Assembly: GCF_000340215.1 (NCBI RefSeq) | Contig: NW_006921538.1 | Span: 3,660,936-3,724,935, forward strand | Reading direction: 5' to 3' | Origin: Pseudocercospora fijiensis CIRAD86 | Lineage: Eukaryota; Ascomycota; Dothideomycetes; Mycosphaerellales; Mycosphaerellaceae | Length of the DNA stretch: 64,000 nt | In this document: piece by piece, positions 1-10,447 of the stretch | Position numbering within the stretch: the stretch's first letter is position 1 | Layout of the letters: each line of letters starts with the position of its first letter | Made by a program: the position numbers and the translations under genes | The notes under the pieces: generated by a model | The model's database searches: none | Seen by the model: only the letters and a program-made list of their open reading frames with translations | Told to the model about the DNA's origin: nothing

Positions 1-863
1 AACAAAGGGAGGGTTATATACGGATTAACTATATATAGAGCGTTTCCGATGTTAATTCCGATTCTAATAGTGAACTAGACTTCTAGCTATCTAACTCTAA
101 CTCCGAGGAACCTAACTAGTCTAGCGATAAAGACCGCCTAGAATTATAGCTAGACGACCCCGAGACTGAATAATCGTATGTCCTTTCCTGCCTCTACTAC
201 GTTGCTTTCCTTACCTCTATTAACCATTCTCCGCGCTATTAATGTAGAGCGCTGCCCTTTAGCTTTAGTCCTTACTACCTGTTCCTACGGATGTTGATGC
301 TCTTAGTTATTGCCCTCCTTTGCTTTTACCTTGTCTGTTGTTTTGCTCTTTTGTCTTTTGCCCTCGATTGATGTTGCTATAACTTTATTCCTTTGCTCTT
401 GTTTCCTTAGATAGAACTGTACGAGGCGTGTTTTCCTAATAACACCCCGGGGGTAGCATTAGGAAAATGGCCGAACCTAACCCTCTACCCTTCTAGGACC
501 ACTTCCCTCTAGGTTCCTAGACTCTAGCAACTACCCTTAAGTAGCAACGACAATAAGGTACTCTGCTAGAGGATGTTCCTACTATAATCAGCACTAGTCG
601 CGTAGAACACTAAGAAAGGGAGGATCCCTCTCCCTTCCTAGCTCTTAGATAGACGCAGCAACCTAGGCCTATAGCCTCTAAGGATAGGGACCTTAGGCCG
701 CTAAGCTTAGTATCTAGAAGAAAGAAGAATGCACGGGCTACGTTTATATGCCTGCTGCTATAAAAGGTGATGCTGTATCTACAACGATAGTGCTATAGGC
801 CAATATAAGCTGCGCTAGGCCTAGGCGATTTGCTCCTAGTTGCCGAGCATCTCTAGAGAAAAG
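1..863. repeat. RIP-degraded repeat remnant, no gene
   Basis: This stretch is rich in TA, CTA and TAG and poor in CAG/CTG, the same composition as the obvious transposons in the window, and has no reading frame of useful length. The only discrete structure I see is a GC-rich palindrome at 431-467. I read it as the degraded end of one or more repeats running off the left edge; the family is not identifiable. Confidence 0.6.
431..467. repeat. GC-centred palindrome, copy 1
   Basis: Inverted repeat with perfect 10-bp outer arms (TTTTCCTAAT / ATTAGGAAAA) around a CACCCCGGGGGTAG core. The same core recurs at 864-890, 4119-4143 and 46035-46059. Function unknown; it may be a conserved terminal or regulatory motif of several retroelement-like repeats. 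Confidence 0.6.
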
Positions 864-890
864 CTAATGCTACCCCGGGGGTATTATTAG
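864..890. repeat. GC-centred palindrome, copy 2
   Basis: CTAATGCTACCCCGGGGG followed by TATTATTAG; arms CTAAT/ATTAG. It lies about 450 bp before the degenerate ORF starting at 1314, with a TATTTAAGG box near 1147 between them, so it could mark the start of that element's promoter region. Confidence 0.55.
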
Positions 891-1313
891 TCCCGCTAGC
901 CTTACTACTATAGATTACTACTAGGTACTCGAACTAACTAGTCACATTTCGAGTGCGCGGGAATCTACGAAAGCTAGAGGTTAACAAAGGCGCGTAGTCG
1001 CTACTAGCAATTAGCTAGATCGATTGTTAAACTTTAGCCGCCCTACTAATAAAGGAGTCTCGTATACAGCTTCACTTTTTAGGGTCTATATATAATCGTT
1101 ATCCGTTTGCTTTACCGGAATATACGGACTACGCTACCTTCGCACCCTATTTAAGGCGAGCCTTCTAAGCTCTTTCTTCTACTCGAATACTAACTAACTT
1201 ACTACCGCCTACCCCCTCCCCCTTCTTCTATCTAAACCCTTCAATTATTATTAACAAGCTACGAACGTTTTTGCAAACTCGTTACTAACTCCTTTCCGCT
1301 CCGGTCGACTAAG

Positions 1314-4064
1314 ATGTCTTCCGGCGCCCTAAATCCGCTAGGTGCTAGCAGTAGCAGCAACCCGCTAGCCCTAAACCTAGGCGTACTAGTCCCGATCGAA
1401 GCCCCCTCCGATAGCGCCTTAGCTACTGCAACTAGCCTCGAGCACTGCTTCTAGATCGTTACCGCCCTTAAAGACCCTTAAGAGAAGATCTAGAACGCTC
1501 GCACCCTACTACGCGTTATTAATAGGAACATTAAGAAGGCTGCTATCTTAGTTGCGTACGGTATAAACAACTTGCGTTAGTCTATCGGTGAGCGTATCTT
1601 TAAGCGCGAGGTTCTTAACGATATAGACATCGAACAAGCCTTTCCTATCGTCTATAGCCTCGAGACGGCCGGCACCTAGATTCGTTTACGCTTTAAGACC
1701 CTCGACTAGGCCTTCGAATATTAGGGAGGACTAAGCAGTCTTCCTAAGAGCCTTATTAACTTCGCCTACGGTAGACAAGAGCGTACTAATTAGGTCTCTT
1801 CGTTCGTTAACAAGTACAAGGTCCGTCGTTAAGGCGCCGAGTATCTTTCCCGTACTATAATCTATCGTATATCTATAGCTAGTAAGAAGGTAGGCAAGCA
1901 GTTACTTAACTTGTCCTTTGCGCTTAACGACTTTACGATAGCCTACTAGAAGAAGTACTACGATGCGATTGTCTAGGTCGATCTTAACGTATAGACAACT
2001 AAGGATCTACTAAAAGAGAAGGGCTATCGTATTAATAGTGCAAGCTTTATTGTTAAAGGTTAAGAGGCTCCTATCGTTAATGTCCTTAAACGTAAGGCTC
2101 TTCGCCTAGAAACCGAGGCCGATACGGCTACTAGTCTTGCGCTCGCTACAGAAATGTAGGCTAAAGATCGTCGCTCGACCCGCAACCGTAAGGTCCCTTA
2201 AGAAGTTCAAGACGAGCGCGCTAAGGCCGAAGTAGCGCGTAAGAAGGCATTGTATGCTCGCTAGGCCCTCCGTAAGGCTACTAAGAAGTACAGCACTCCT
2301 TTTAGTACCGACTATAGTACTAACTATAGTACTAACTATAGTAACTCGGATGTTAATATACTAGATGTACTACTAGAAGATGTCTCCTCCGAAGGCTCTT
2401 TTAGCGAGCGTAGAGATAGAGGCCTCTCGCCGATCCTATTAACTAAGAACATCTATAGTTCTTGTAAGGGCGACTCTATCGTACATCTTATTACCGAGAT
2501 CGATATAGTTCCTAAAGCCGATATAGGTAAAGCTCCTGCCGCCCTATCTATCTGTTAATAGCTCGACGACCTTAGCAAGCTAGGTAAAGAGCGGTTTACT
2601 ATATATACCAACTATGTTAAGAAGGCTGCTAAGGTCTGTAGTCTCTATGCTAGTGCTAAGACGAGTGTCCTTATTAGCCGCCTGTTGAAGATTAGACGTA
2701 ATGTCGCTAATTAAGATGCCTTCGCTGCCCTTAAGGCTAATTAGGCCTATGCTAACTAGTTTCCTAGACGCCCTATTGCCGCCCCGACATCTCTAGGACT
2801 CTACGCGTTCAACCCTACTAGTACTATTACTCGCGCCCTTACGCCGACGGATCGCTAGAGCAAGTTCGTTACCGGTATCCTTAGCTAAGGCACTTCCTTC
2901 GACCGCTTTCGCTAAACTAGCAATGCTATCTTCCCTTAAGTCTTTAGCTAGTTATAAGAGCCTCGTAGAGTATATCTTCCTTTCCTTATCGACCTAATAT
3001 AGGAGGAGTTTGAAATGTACCTTTAGTATATACGTGCGATGCCTAAGTCTAAGTAGGAAGGCCGCAATACCCTTTAAACTTATAGTATAAGCAACCAAAT
3101 CGTCCGCTAGTACCCTGCCCTATAGCTCTTAGCTATCGCCCTTCGACCTGATTACGTATACGAGCTTATCTCCGTCCCTAAGCCTACTAAGTTCTTTAAG
3201 GTTAGCGGTACTTATAAAAACTGTCCTTCTAAGGAGTCTGCTTATCTCGGACAAGATGTAGTTAAGCTCGCAGCTAGCGAGGGTACTAGTTACCTACGTA
3301 TTAAGGTCTGCCTTATGTCTAAGGATAAGACTAGCTGCTCTACTATTGTCGAAGGCATATATTAGCCCGAGGTCTTTGCGAACTAGGTTGAGAAGCTTAA
3401 GGCTCGTAGCCTAGTCCTACTAAGCAAGATCGGCAAGCTTACTAATAAGCACCTTACCGGCGACGACCTCGACTATATGTTCGATAGTTAGCCTAATAGT
3501 AAGGGGCGTAAAGCGGAGTAGATCCTCAACCCTCTAAAGGAATACGAGGTCTCTGTTTAGATGCTACACCTTCCGTATAGTAATCTAAAGACTAAGAGCA
3601 ACCGTATATTAATTAACCTAGGCTACTCTCGCGTTATTAACGGCACTAAGGTTAAGGGCTACGAAAACTTAACAGTCTCTTAGGTTGCTAAAGCGTACCG
3701 CAATCTGACCGCCCTCCTAGCCTCTAACTCCTTCGTGCTATTCGCTTTCCCTACGGCTATCTTAGTCGAAGGCCTCGGCTACATCTCCGACGCCCTAGTT
3801 AGTAGGATTCCTTAGTTAAGTTACGTTGTTTAGAACGAAGTTAAACAGATCCTCTAGCTCAATAACGAAGGACTTAAGGAGTATCTATATAATTAGGAGA
3901 AAGCTGCGACGGAAAAGGCTACTAACCTCCTTATTAATTAAGCTTTCTACGAGGGATAGTACTTCGGTACTAATAGCTTTAACGCGTACGGAGGAGATTT
4001 AGAGAGCCGACTAGTAGATAAGGTTATTGTTAGTAAGGATTACGGCGCGTTAAAGCAACAGTAA
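1314..4064 (+). pseudogene. RIP-ruined long ORF of an unidentified transposable element
   Basis: From an ATG at 1314 one frame runs for about 917 codons to a TAA at 4062 without frameshift, interrupted only by TAG and a few TAA codons of the kind made by CpA to TpA change in Gln or Trp codons. The start reads MSSGALNPLGASSSSNPLAL; a Ser/Thr/Tyr-rich repeat (STDYSTNYSTNYSNSD) lies near codon 335 and a charged helical part precedes it. I find no protease, reverse transcriptase, integrase or DDE signature and do not recognise the family. A TATTTAAGG box about 170 bp upstream and GC palindromes on both sides (864-890, 4119-4143) suggest one unit of about 3.3 kb or more. The single long frame implies an intact autonomous or accessory protein before mutation. 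Confidence 0.6.
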
Positions 4065-4118
4065 GTCTGTATAGTGTTACTTAGGAAGTCGTTTTTGCAT
4101 GATTATAGTATCTAGGAT

Positions 4119-4143
4119 TAATGCTACCCCGGGGGTGTTATTA
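4119..4143. repeat. GC-centred palindrome, copy 3
   Basis: TAATGCTACCCCGGGGGTG then TTATTA, placed just after the end of the degenerate ORF at 1314-4064. The same motif sits just after the chromodomain end of the Ty3 pol at 46035, a parallel position in a different element. Confidence 0.55.
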
Positions 4144-4830
4144 CGGAGTTGTAAACATAGCCTTAGCTAAGACCGCTAAGGATGCATACATGTTTGTTTT
4201 GAGCGCGCAATATGAAGCGTATCTAGTTAGACACGAAGAAAGGGAGGGATATTGGCTAGTAACCGGCCCTACACCTATAGGCTAGTTTTGAGCCTATATA
4301 AGAGGCCTCCTTCTGTAGAGTAGACAGATTATCAACCTCGTACAGTATATTGTTTATGTTACACTTCTATAATGCCTATATTGTAGGGCTCTAGTCATTA
4401 GCCTAAGCGATAGTCTCGTCATCCTATCTTACTAAATATAGCTGCCTATATTGCTATAGGTTATGTTACCCTCGGTAGCCTATACTATTGCTACAAGTAG
4501 TGGTAGTAGTGTTGGTTCCCGTCCTTTACTGCCTATATCGTTATAGGTTATATTACCCTCGGTTGCCTATACTATTGCTGCTAGTAGTAGTAGTAGTAGT
4601 GTTGGTTTCCGTCCTTTAATAGTCTATACGGGACTTTATTTAATTAGTAGAGGGGTTAGAAAGTTTACTTACGGGTTTAGAAAAGTCTGCTGCGGAACAC
4701 GTGATTCTATATTATATATACGAATACCCTTTGTTACTAGTCTAAGTAGAGATAGGTCTAGTCCCTTCTAAGACATTCACATTTACCGCGCGTCTCTGCC
4801 TAAATGCATACGGAGTGTAGTGTAGTCTAC
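4144..4830. repeat. RIP-mutated noncoding repeat with TATA-like box
   Basis: No coding capacity. A TATATAAGAGG box lies near 4295, followed by a pyrimidine-rich stretch, as in retroelement promoters or LTR R regions. An 87-90 bp tandem duplication occupies 4444-4620. Probably the 3' noncoding part of the preceding element or a separate degraded LTR. Confidence 0.45.
4444..4620. repeat. Tandem duplication of an 87-90 bp unit
   Basis: Two units, 4444-4530 and 4531-4620. Each starts GCCTATAT(T/C)G, contains TTACCCTCGG and GCCTATACTATTGCT, then a TAG/GTA trinucleotide run of variable length, and ends GTTGGTT(C/T)CCGTCCTTTA. The length difference comes mostly from the trinucleotide run. Confidence 0.85.
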
Positions 4831-5170
4831 AATTAATCCAATTAATCTAGACCCCCCTAAATTGAATTAGATTGCTAGGACCCCTAGATTGGATTGAATT
4901 GGATTGCTTTAATAGGGGCTAGATTAGATTAGATTGAATTGCTAAATTAGCAAGACTAGGCGAAATTGGATTAGATTGAATTGCTAAGTCTACCTAATTT
5001 AGCCCTTTAGCCCCTAGATTAAATTGGATTGCTTCAAAAAGGGCTAGATTGAATTGGATTGCTTTAGAAAGGGGCTAGATTAAATTGAATTGGATTGCTT
5101 AGTCAGCAGGAATAAGCCGGATTGAATTGGATTGAATTGCTAAGCCAATCTAGATTGCAATCCGGGATTG
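4830..5170. repeat. AT-rich minisatellite-like array
   Basis: Irregular repetition of short motifs built from ATTGAATTGGATTGCT with variants such as TAGATTAGATTGAATTGCTAA, alternating with (A)GGGGCTAGATT. Unit length varies between roughly 20 and 60 bp. It ends abruptly at the border with unmutated sequence near 5175, at the left edge of the paired-gene cluster. Confidence 0.75.
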
Positions 5171-5200
5171 ATTGTAGACCACACTGACGGAGTGCGTGAT

Positions 5201-6040
5201 TCACACTTTATGTCGAAGTAGCACAGAATTGCCGTCGTATTGCACATCAAAAGCTGCCATCAGATCGCGGCCAAACCTCACATTACGCACAGAAGCTTGC
5301 TTCTGCTGATGACACCTCCGGAGAAGCTTGAATGGCTTCTTCTGCCGCCCGGACATAGCGTCCCACACCCACTTCACACTTTCTGCGAACTTCAACTCCC
5401 ACCCGCGACTTAGACGATGCAAAGCCGCAGACGACTCTGCCCTCCGCTGAGCGCAGAACAAGAAAAGCTCGAATCGACTCTGAAACGTGGGCTCCACTTG
5501 AGAGATTGCGTTCTCCTTGGATCTGGAGGACTTGCTACAAGTGCTCTTTGGCGACTTCTGGTCGATGTTTCTAGGTTGGGATGTCTAGTCTGCGTGCGTC
5601 GAGTCGCGGTGTCTGCTTTGCGTCGCATCAGGTCGTGATATCGTGTCTCTCTGAGCATAGCTGTTAAGAACGTTTTGTACGGAATGGGCCAGCGTAGCAC
5701 GTTCATCGAGAGTCTTGAGCGCAGGCGCAAACAGCTTGCTTAGGATTCGCAGCTTGAGATCATGGTCGGTCGTAGAAGCACATGTTGCTGAGTCGAGTCT
5801 CTTGTTTGGTGTAATCGAAAGCTCCATTTGCGTACCAGCGCTTATTGTCTTCGATCCCTCCGTTTGCGTACTAGCGCTGCTTGTCTCCGATCCGTAACTC
5901 TCAGGTGGCCATGCAAGAAGGCCTCTAGTTTCGAGCTCTGCGATGATGGCGGTCCATATCCGTCGGAATGTCTTCCGATGTCGTCGGAGCGATTTGTTTT
6001 GTATCCGATGGGTCCTGCTGCTGTTTCTGTGCTTGTCTGT
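5201..6040 (-). pseudogene. Left-facing cluster gene 1: HMG-like fragment with in-frame stop
   Basis: On the minus strand one frame is open from 6040 to 5201 apart from a single TAG at 5587-5585. The first in-frame Met is at 5827, but coding-like sequence continues upstream (an Arg-rich helix ending FRRIWTAIIAELETRG, then WPPESYG), starting just after a TTAG acceptor at 6041, so an upstream exon is likely. A segment with LFAPALKTLDER resembles LFAPAVETILDD of the gene at 7883-9733. After the stop, a segment with FELFLFCAQRR resembles the FPTAQSLFLFHAK box of the gene at 20970. The shared C-terminal CW(I/L)C domain is absent. The stop could be a RIP-type CAG to TAG change, since the RIP-mutated block begins about 400 bp away, or may lie in an unrecognised intron. 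It is divergent to the gene at 6377. Function unknown. Confidence 0.5.
5826..5892. repeat. Short tandem repeat inside cluster gene 1
   Basis: Two copies of a unit of about 33-36 bp (TTTGCGTACCAGCGCTTATT... and TTTGCGTACTAGCGCTGCTT..., each followed by TC(T/C)TCGATCC-like sequence). On the minus strand it encodes a repeated Ser/Thr-rich peptide containing SA(S/G)TQ(T/M)E. The frame is preserved, which supports coding use. Confidence 0.6.
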
Positions 6041-6376
6041 CTAACTGTTGAGCGGATTACAGTCTACCATTATAGATCTTATGATTCCGTTCCTCGTACT
6101 ACTGTCAGGCAACTTGGGCTCTGCTATGCTTTCTCTACCGAGGCTACGCTGTCTCTCGCGGTTCAGGAGTACACCTTGCAACCTTGTCCTAGAGGTCTCT
6201 CATTTGAGTTGTTCCTTAACTAGTGCTCGGGAGCAAACGACCTTCGCACGCCAGGACGTAGCGCTGTCTGCGTGATGGTTCCTCAAGCACAGAACTGCTT
6301 CCAATCGGCAGGCGAGTCCACATTCGTGCTTGCGGCTGATCCAGCGACTCCAAAGCAACTGAAAAGCAGCTAAAAG

Positions 6377-7746
6377 ATGACCAAGCGTCGTTCCAGGCCA
6401 CCAAGCGACGAGCTGGCACTCAGCCATCTCCTGGAACATCGTATCAGTGCAAGCGGCCCGGAGTATCTGGTTCAGTGGATGCCCTCGCTGCTGGACCGCG
6501 AACAGGTCATCGCTCGCTCTGATGGAACCGCGTTCGTCGAATTGAATGGCGAGGAGTTCGACGTCAAACTGAGCGTTCCCAAGGGACCTACACAATCATG
6601 GATCTTTTGGAGGCCGTCCTGGATCTCTCGAGTGGACTTGCTAGATTCACCGGACGTGGACATGGAAGTTGTCGATATGACAAGTTTTGAGCCTGTGCTC
6701 TGTGATTCACGTACCTCGCGATCATTGCCAGATGGAAGGTTCATGCCCGATGCCGGCTGTGATCACCCGGTCAGTTTCCTCGAGAGGCTGCACGCCCCTC
6801 TATCCACCAAAGACGATGCAAGCGGCCGTTGGTCTCAGCATGGCCCACCAAATGGGACGATGGGCATTGGGATGGAGCCCAGACAGCCCTTGATCTTTAC
6901 GGACCAATTCTGTGAACGGAAGCTCCTTGTCAATGTTGCAAACACACGATCTCGAGACGCCATAGCCCTGCAAGTGGTCGGACTTGCACTGAAAGTGCCG
7001 TGCAACAACTGCGCAGGCGGAAAAGGCACGTTTTCACGCTGCGTGATTGATGCCAACCGCTCGGCGTTCAACGACGCGTGTGCCAATTGTGCCTTCCGAG
7101 GCCTTCGGAGCTCACCATGCAGCGTGGCAGGAGAGAACTGTAAGTACAGAGACATGGTTTGCAATGGATGGCAATGACGCTAAGTGCGTGCAGGTGCAGT
7201 CATCGAGTCGACATATAAGTCGGTTGCACAGCAGCTTCAATCCCGCCCTCAAGTGACCGAAGTCGTGCGGGCCGATCCTGTCCATGGAGAGACGTCGCCT
7301 TGTCTATCACGCAAAGGCAGAGCTATCACCACGTCTGCAGATCAGCCCGTGCGGAGGAAGCCAGAAATGACCGTCAGAGCTGCGCGCAGTCCTGCTAAGT
7401 CACGAGAAGCTACGGGGTCTTCAAGCAGTCGAAAGACGAGTTTGAAGAGTACGAAAATCGTGCGAGGACGCCTAGCAAATCCCTACGCGCGAGGAACACG
7501 AAGAATACCGACTGGGTGGCGAGTAGGAGAAGAGACATCCGCCGTGTCCGGTATCGATGTGATGCTCTTCGCGGGGCATTTTACCACAGCGCTTATGATT
7601 CTTGGGTAGCAGAAAGAGTCAGAAAGCAGAAGAAGCTACGGTATCAATCCATTGAAGCTTTTCTGCTAGCAGGCTACTCGAAGGACTTGGAACGCGATGC
7701 TGCAGGCATCCTGGCAGGAGATTCAAAAGCTTCGCATTTCTCGTGA
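6377..7746 (+). CDS. Right-facing cluster gene 1: chromo-like and six-Cys protein
   Basis: ATG at 6377. Exon 1 (to 7139) encodes a chromo-like strand pattern at residues 18-45 (LLEHRISASGPEYLVQW), a Trp-rich segment (WIFWRPSW, 75-82) and a cysteine module at 209-248: C-x2-C-x9-C-x12-C-x2-C-x9-C. A GTAAGT intron, 7140-7193, follows directly, at the position where both paralogues also have an intron. The 3' part contains CDALRGAFYHSAYDSW and LLAGYSKDLERDA, matching the C-terminal helices of the genes at 10448 and 24212, but in a different frame from the sequence after the first intron. A second intron, possibly 7333-7406 with a weak GTCTGC donor, would join them; otherwise the gene is frameshifted. 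The gene is divergent to the one at 5201-6040, with about 340 bp between. Probably nuclear; function unknown. Confidence 0.6.
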
Positions 7747-7882
7747 GGCTTGGTGGAACAGGCGAGTCTCAGCATGCTTGTTTGAGAAGGCATACCGGTC
7801 CTTGATGATGCACTTGAAATCACTCACATAGTCATGCATACCTTTTGGTCTTCCGGGCACGAAACCGGCCCCAATTGTGTGC

Positions 7883-9733
7883 CTATTGCTGCAGTGCAAC
7901 GTCCATAGCGCAACGCCGATCCCCATGTTCTTCAGAGCACAGCCAACACGTTCCGTGCATTTCTACAGGCTTGAAGCAAAGCCCGACATGTCTGCCGCTG
8001 AGACGTATGTAGAAACGCGTCAAGCCAGGTGACTGCACGAAGTAGGCGACGATCTTGCGAGAGGACGAGGCTGCATCGACTTGCATGGCAAAGTCAACCT
8101 GGGAATGAATTTGGAAAGTGACGAGGACGAGCTCCCGATGGGTGACATCCTGCTCGACATTGGCCGCAAACGTCTTGGGTGGCTGCAATGGCAGGTATTC
8201 AGGAAAGAACCGAAAGTCTCTGAACAGAACTGGGCATTCCATGAGCTCTCTATGGCCATACCGCGGAGATTTGCACGTGACGATCCAGAAATTGTCCGCC
8301 AGCTGTGTCACGCTTTGAAAAGAGCGTTCGCCGCCTTTGAAGGCTTCCACGCAGGCCTGTTCCAGCTCCAGCCTGGATTCCGCTGAGTCGGGCGCCACCG
8401 GAATCTCTGGAGTGCCGACCGGGAGGTAAAAGACGTAAAGATCAAGCTCATCGGATGAAGGCAGGTAGCAGTGCCACTTGACCGCCACAATGTCGCAGAC
8501 ATGGTCGTCGAACCACGAGTCAGATGAAATGGAGGCCTTCGTTGACACCTTGTCTGTATTCTTGGCAGTTTTGTTCGCAGGAGCGGAGGCATTTTGCTTC
8601 GCCGTTCTACGGCCATCGACGCCGAGAGCTTCACGCACCCACTCTTCCGGAGCGGGTCTCTTCTGCAAGACTGCACGCTTGTTGTTGACGGCAGATATAG
8701 TACGAGAGGCTCCGATCTTTGCAAGGTCCTTGGCGATTGCCCCAGAAGGCCGCTGAAGCCGCATGCCTTTCAATACAATCTCTTCCTCCTGCTCAGACCA
8801 GTCTCGCTTTTTCCCTTGCGTCGGACTGTCGGAACCGTCTTCGAGATGCTCGAATAGCGTTCCGTCCACATTCCGTCCGCATCTGTCCGTTCCCGGGCCC
8901 GAAAAGAAGTAACGAGACCGAAGCGACGCACTCTGGCTGTGGGGCGATGAACGAGTCCAAGATGTCGCGGGAGTCCTTGAGCCGTCGTCAAGGTGTCTCG
9001 CGCGTCCTGGAAGCTCCGCTTCAGTAGTAACAGCGTCCGCAGGACCACTCTTGCTCCCAAGAGCGGCATGCTTCATGTAATCGTGCGCATCGCTGTGCCG
9101 ATCCAGCGAGACATGCTCGGAAGGATGGTGTATTTCTTGCCTAGATTTGGAGACAGTCTCGTCATGCTCAGTGTCCATTGCCGCGTTAGTCAGGTCCACG
9201 AAGGCCTTCTTCGTCTGAGCGCGCAATATGTCCACGACTTTCTCAGCTCCTGCACCATTGATGCCGTGAGAACGGAGTATGCCGTCAAGATCAACGAAAG
9301 CCCGCTTGATCGATGCCGCCTCGGACAGGTGGACTTTAGGGAGTATCAGATCATCGAGAATTGTCTCCACGGCCGGCGCAAAGAGGCGCGGCGGGATGGT
9401 GCTTGCGCTGAGGATCTTAAGACAATGGCCCAAAGCCTCATTGGTCGAGTCCATGATGTGGTTTGGGGCGTGACCGGGGTAGTTTGAAGTTTTGATGCCC
9501 AGTGTGTGTTGGGGATGAGAAATGTTGTGGTGCTGAGAGTTCTCGCTGTTGCCCCCTTGCTCTTCATCATCGGTTTGGTAAGAAGCATTGCGAGAGGGAG
9601 AGCGCGAGGCCGAGTCGCGCGATTCGCCGGGTTCCATGAATGACTTGGTCTTTCGCTGAGGTGGTTCGATCGAATCACTCCTGCGTTTTGTTCCTTGTGC
9701 CACGCCATTGACGGTCCGCTTGGGCAGTGTCAT
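7883..9733 (-). CDS. Left-facing cluster gene 2: SANT-like protein with CW-C-H-C end
   Basis: A single open frame; I prefer the Met at 9733 (MTLPKRTVNG, 616 residues) because the paralogue at 20970 also begins around MPKRT. A GCTGAC...CGCAAG sequence just upstream could be an intron end. The N-terminal 300 residues are charged, low-complexity and basic in patches. Residues about 310-359 read as a SANT/Myb-type domain (RDWSEQEEEIVLKGM, then GAIAKDLAKIG and AVNNKRAVL). From about 415 to the end is a domain shared with the gene at 20970, with TPEIPVAPDS near its start, and C-x2-C-x3-H-x4-C (CWLCSEEHGDRRC) eight residues before the stop. This looks like a DNA- or chromatin-binding protein. The head-to-head partner starts at 10448. 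No known family recognised for the C-terminal domain. Confidence 0.75.
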   Translation of the reverse strand: MTLPKRTVNGVAQGTKRRSDSIEPPQRKTKSFMEPGESRDSASRSPSRNASYQTDDEEQGGNSENSQHHNISHPQHTLGIKTSNYPGHAPNHIMDSTNEALGHCLKILSASTIPPRLFAPAVETILDDLILPKVHLSEAASIKRAFVDLDGILRSHGINGAGAEKVVDILRAQTKKAFVDLTNAAMDTEHDETVSKSRQEIHHPSEHVSLDRHSDAHDYMKHAALGSKSGPADAVTTEAELPGRARHLDDGSRTPATSWTRSSPHSQSASLRSRYFFSGPGTDRCGRNVDGTLFEHLEDGSDSPTQGKKRDWSEQEEEIVLKGMRLQRPSGAIAKDLAKIGASRTISAVNNKRAVLQKRPAPEEWVREALGVDGRRTAKQNASAPANKTAKNTDKVSTKASISSDSWFDDHVCDIVAVKWHCYLPSSDELDLYVFYLPVGTPEIPVAPDSAESRLELEQACVEAFKGGERSFQSVTQLADNFWIVTCKSPRYGHRELMECPVLFRDFRFFPEYLPLQPPKTFAANVEQDVTHRELVLVTFQIHSQVDFAMQVDAASSSRKIVAYFVQSPGLTRFYIRLSGRHVGLCFKPVEMHGTCWLCSEEHGDRRCAMDVALQQ

Positions 9734-10447
9734 CTCTTGCGTTCTTCGCAATGTCAGCGCTGGAAAAGTCGCCGCAGACGTCGATAGTGATACATACGTC
9801 CCTTGGACACTCTGATGCAACTTCAAGCTGTCCTTCGGATAGGCAACACGCCCTGGAAATCTACGTTATGGCGGTGGGCGCGAGACTTCGCCCGCCATGC
9901 CAAAACAGTGAACACCCCTCTGAGGCTCTGGCCTGGTCCAGCTAAGGATGTTGACGCCATCTGCCGGATGTCGGGTCGACAGCTGGGGTAGCTATGGATT
10001 GGACCGAGAACACAGCTTGATGAAGTTCCTTGATTGAAATGGGTTCCAGCCATGCAACAGATCCACGACGAAGGGTGGTGACTGCTGTTTAACCATGATG
10101 ATAGACATCGAGGTGTTTGCACCTAAGATCTGCGGATGACATTCCACGTGTATGGTGCATCAAACCCATTGGGAAAGGGGATTGTCCAGGGTAGCTTGTC
10201 TTGCGAGGGCTGGGACTCAATAATGGCAATCTTCCAGCACCAACAGAGCCTCTCCCCTATTCGTAGTTTCGTCCAATGGCAAACCCTTGCTGACTTTGAA
10301 CGAGGACAACGTGAAGCAGAGGGACGGCGTCGTGGAGCGAGGCCGCCAGTCCTCTTCGGAAGGCACGTCTAGGTAGCATTCTCAGTTTTGATTCACTAGT
10401 TTTTGGATGATAGCATTCCGGGCAATTCGCGAACGACGAGCTTCTCG
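9734..10447. promoter_or_regulatory. Shared intergenic region of divergent pair 2
   Basis: About 710 bp between the starts of the genes at 9733 (minus) and 10448 (plus). No long conserved frame. It must hold both 5' ends; coupled regulation is suggested only by geometry. I see no clear palindromic operator or TATA pair that could be called with confidence. Confidence 0.4.

Noticed and set aside
864..4640. Idea that the palindromes at 864 and 4119 start the two LTRs of one retrotransposon
   Set aside because: Sequence after the two palindromes is not alike, so they are not a direct repeat pair.
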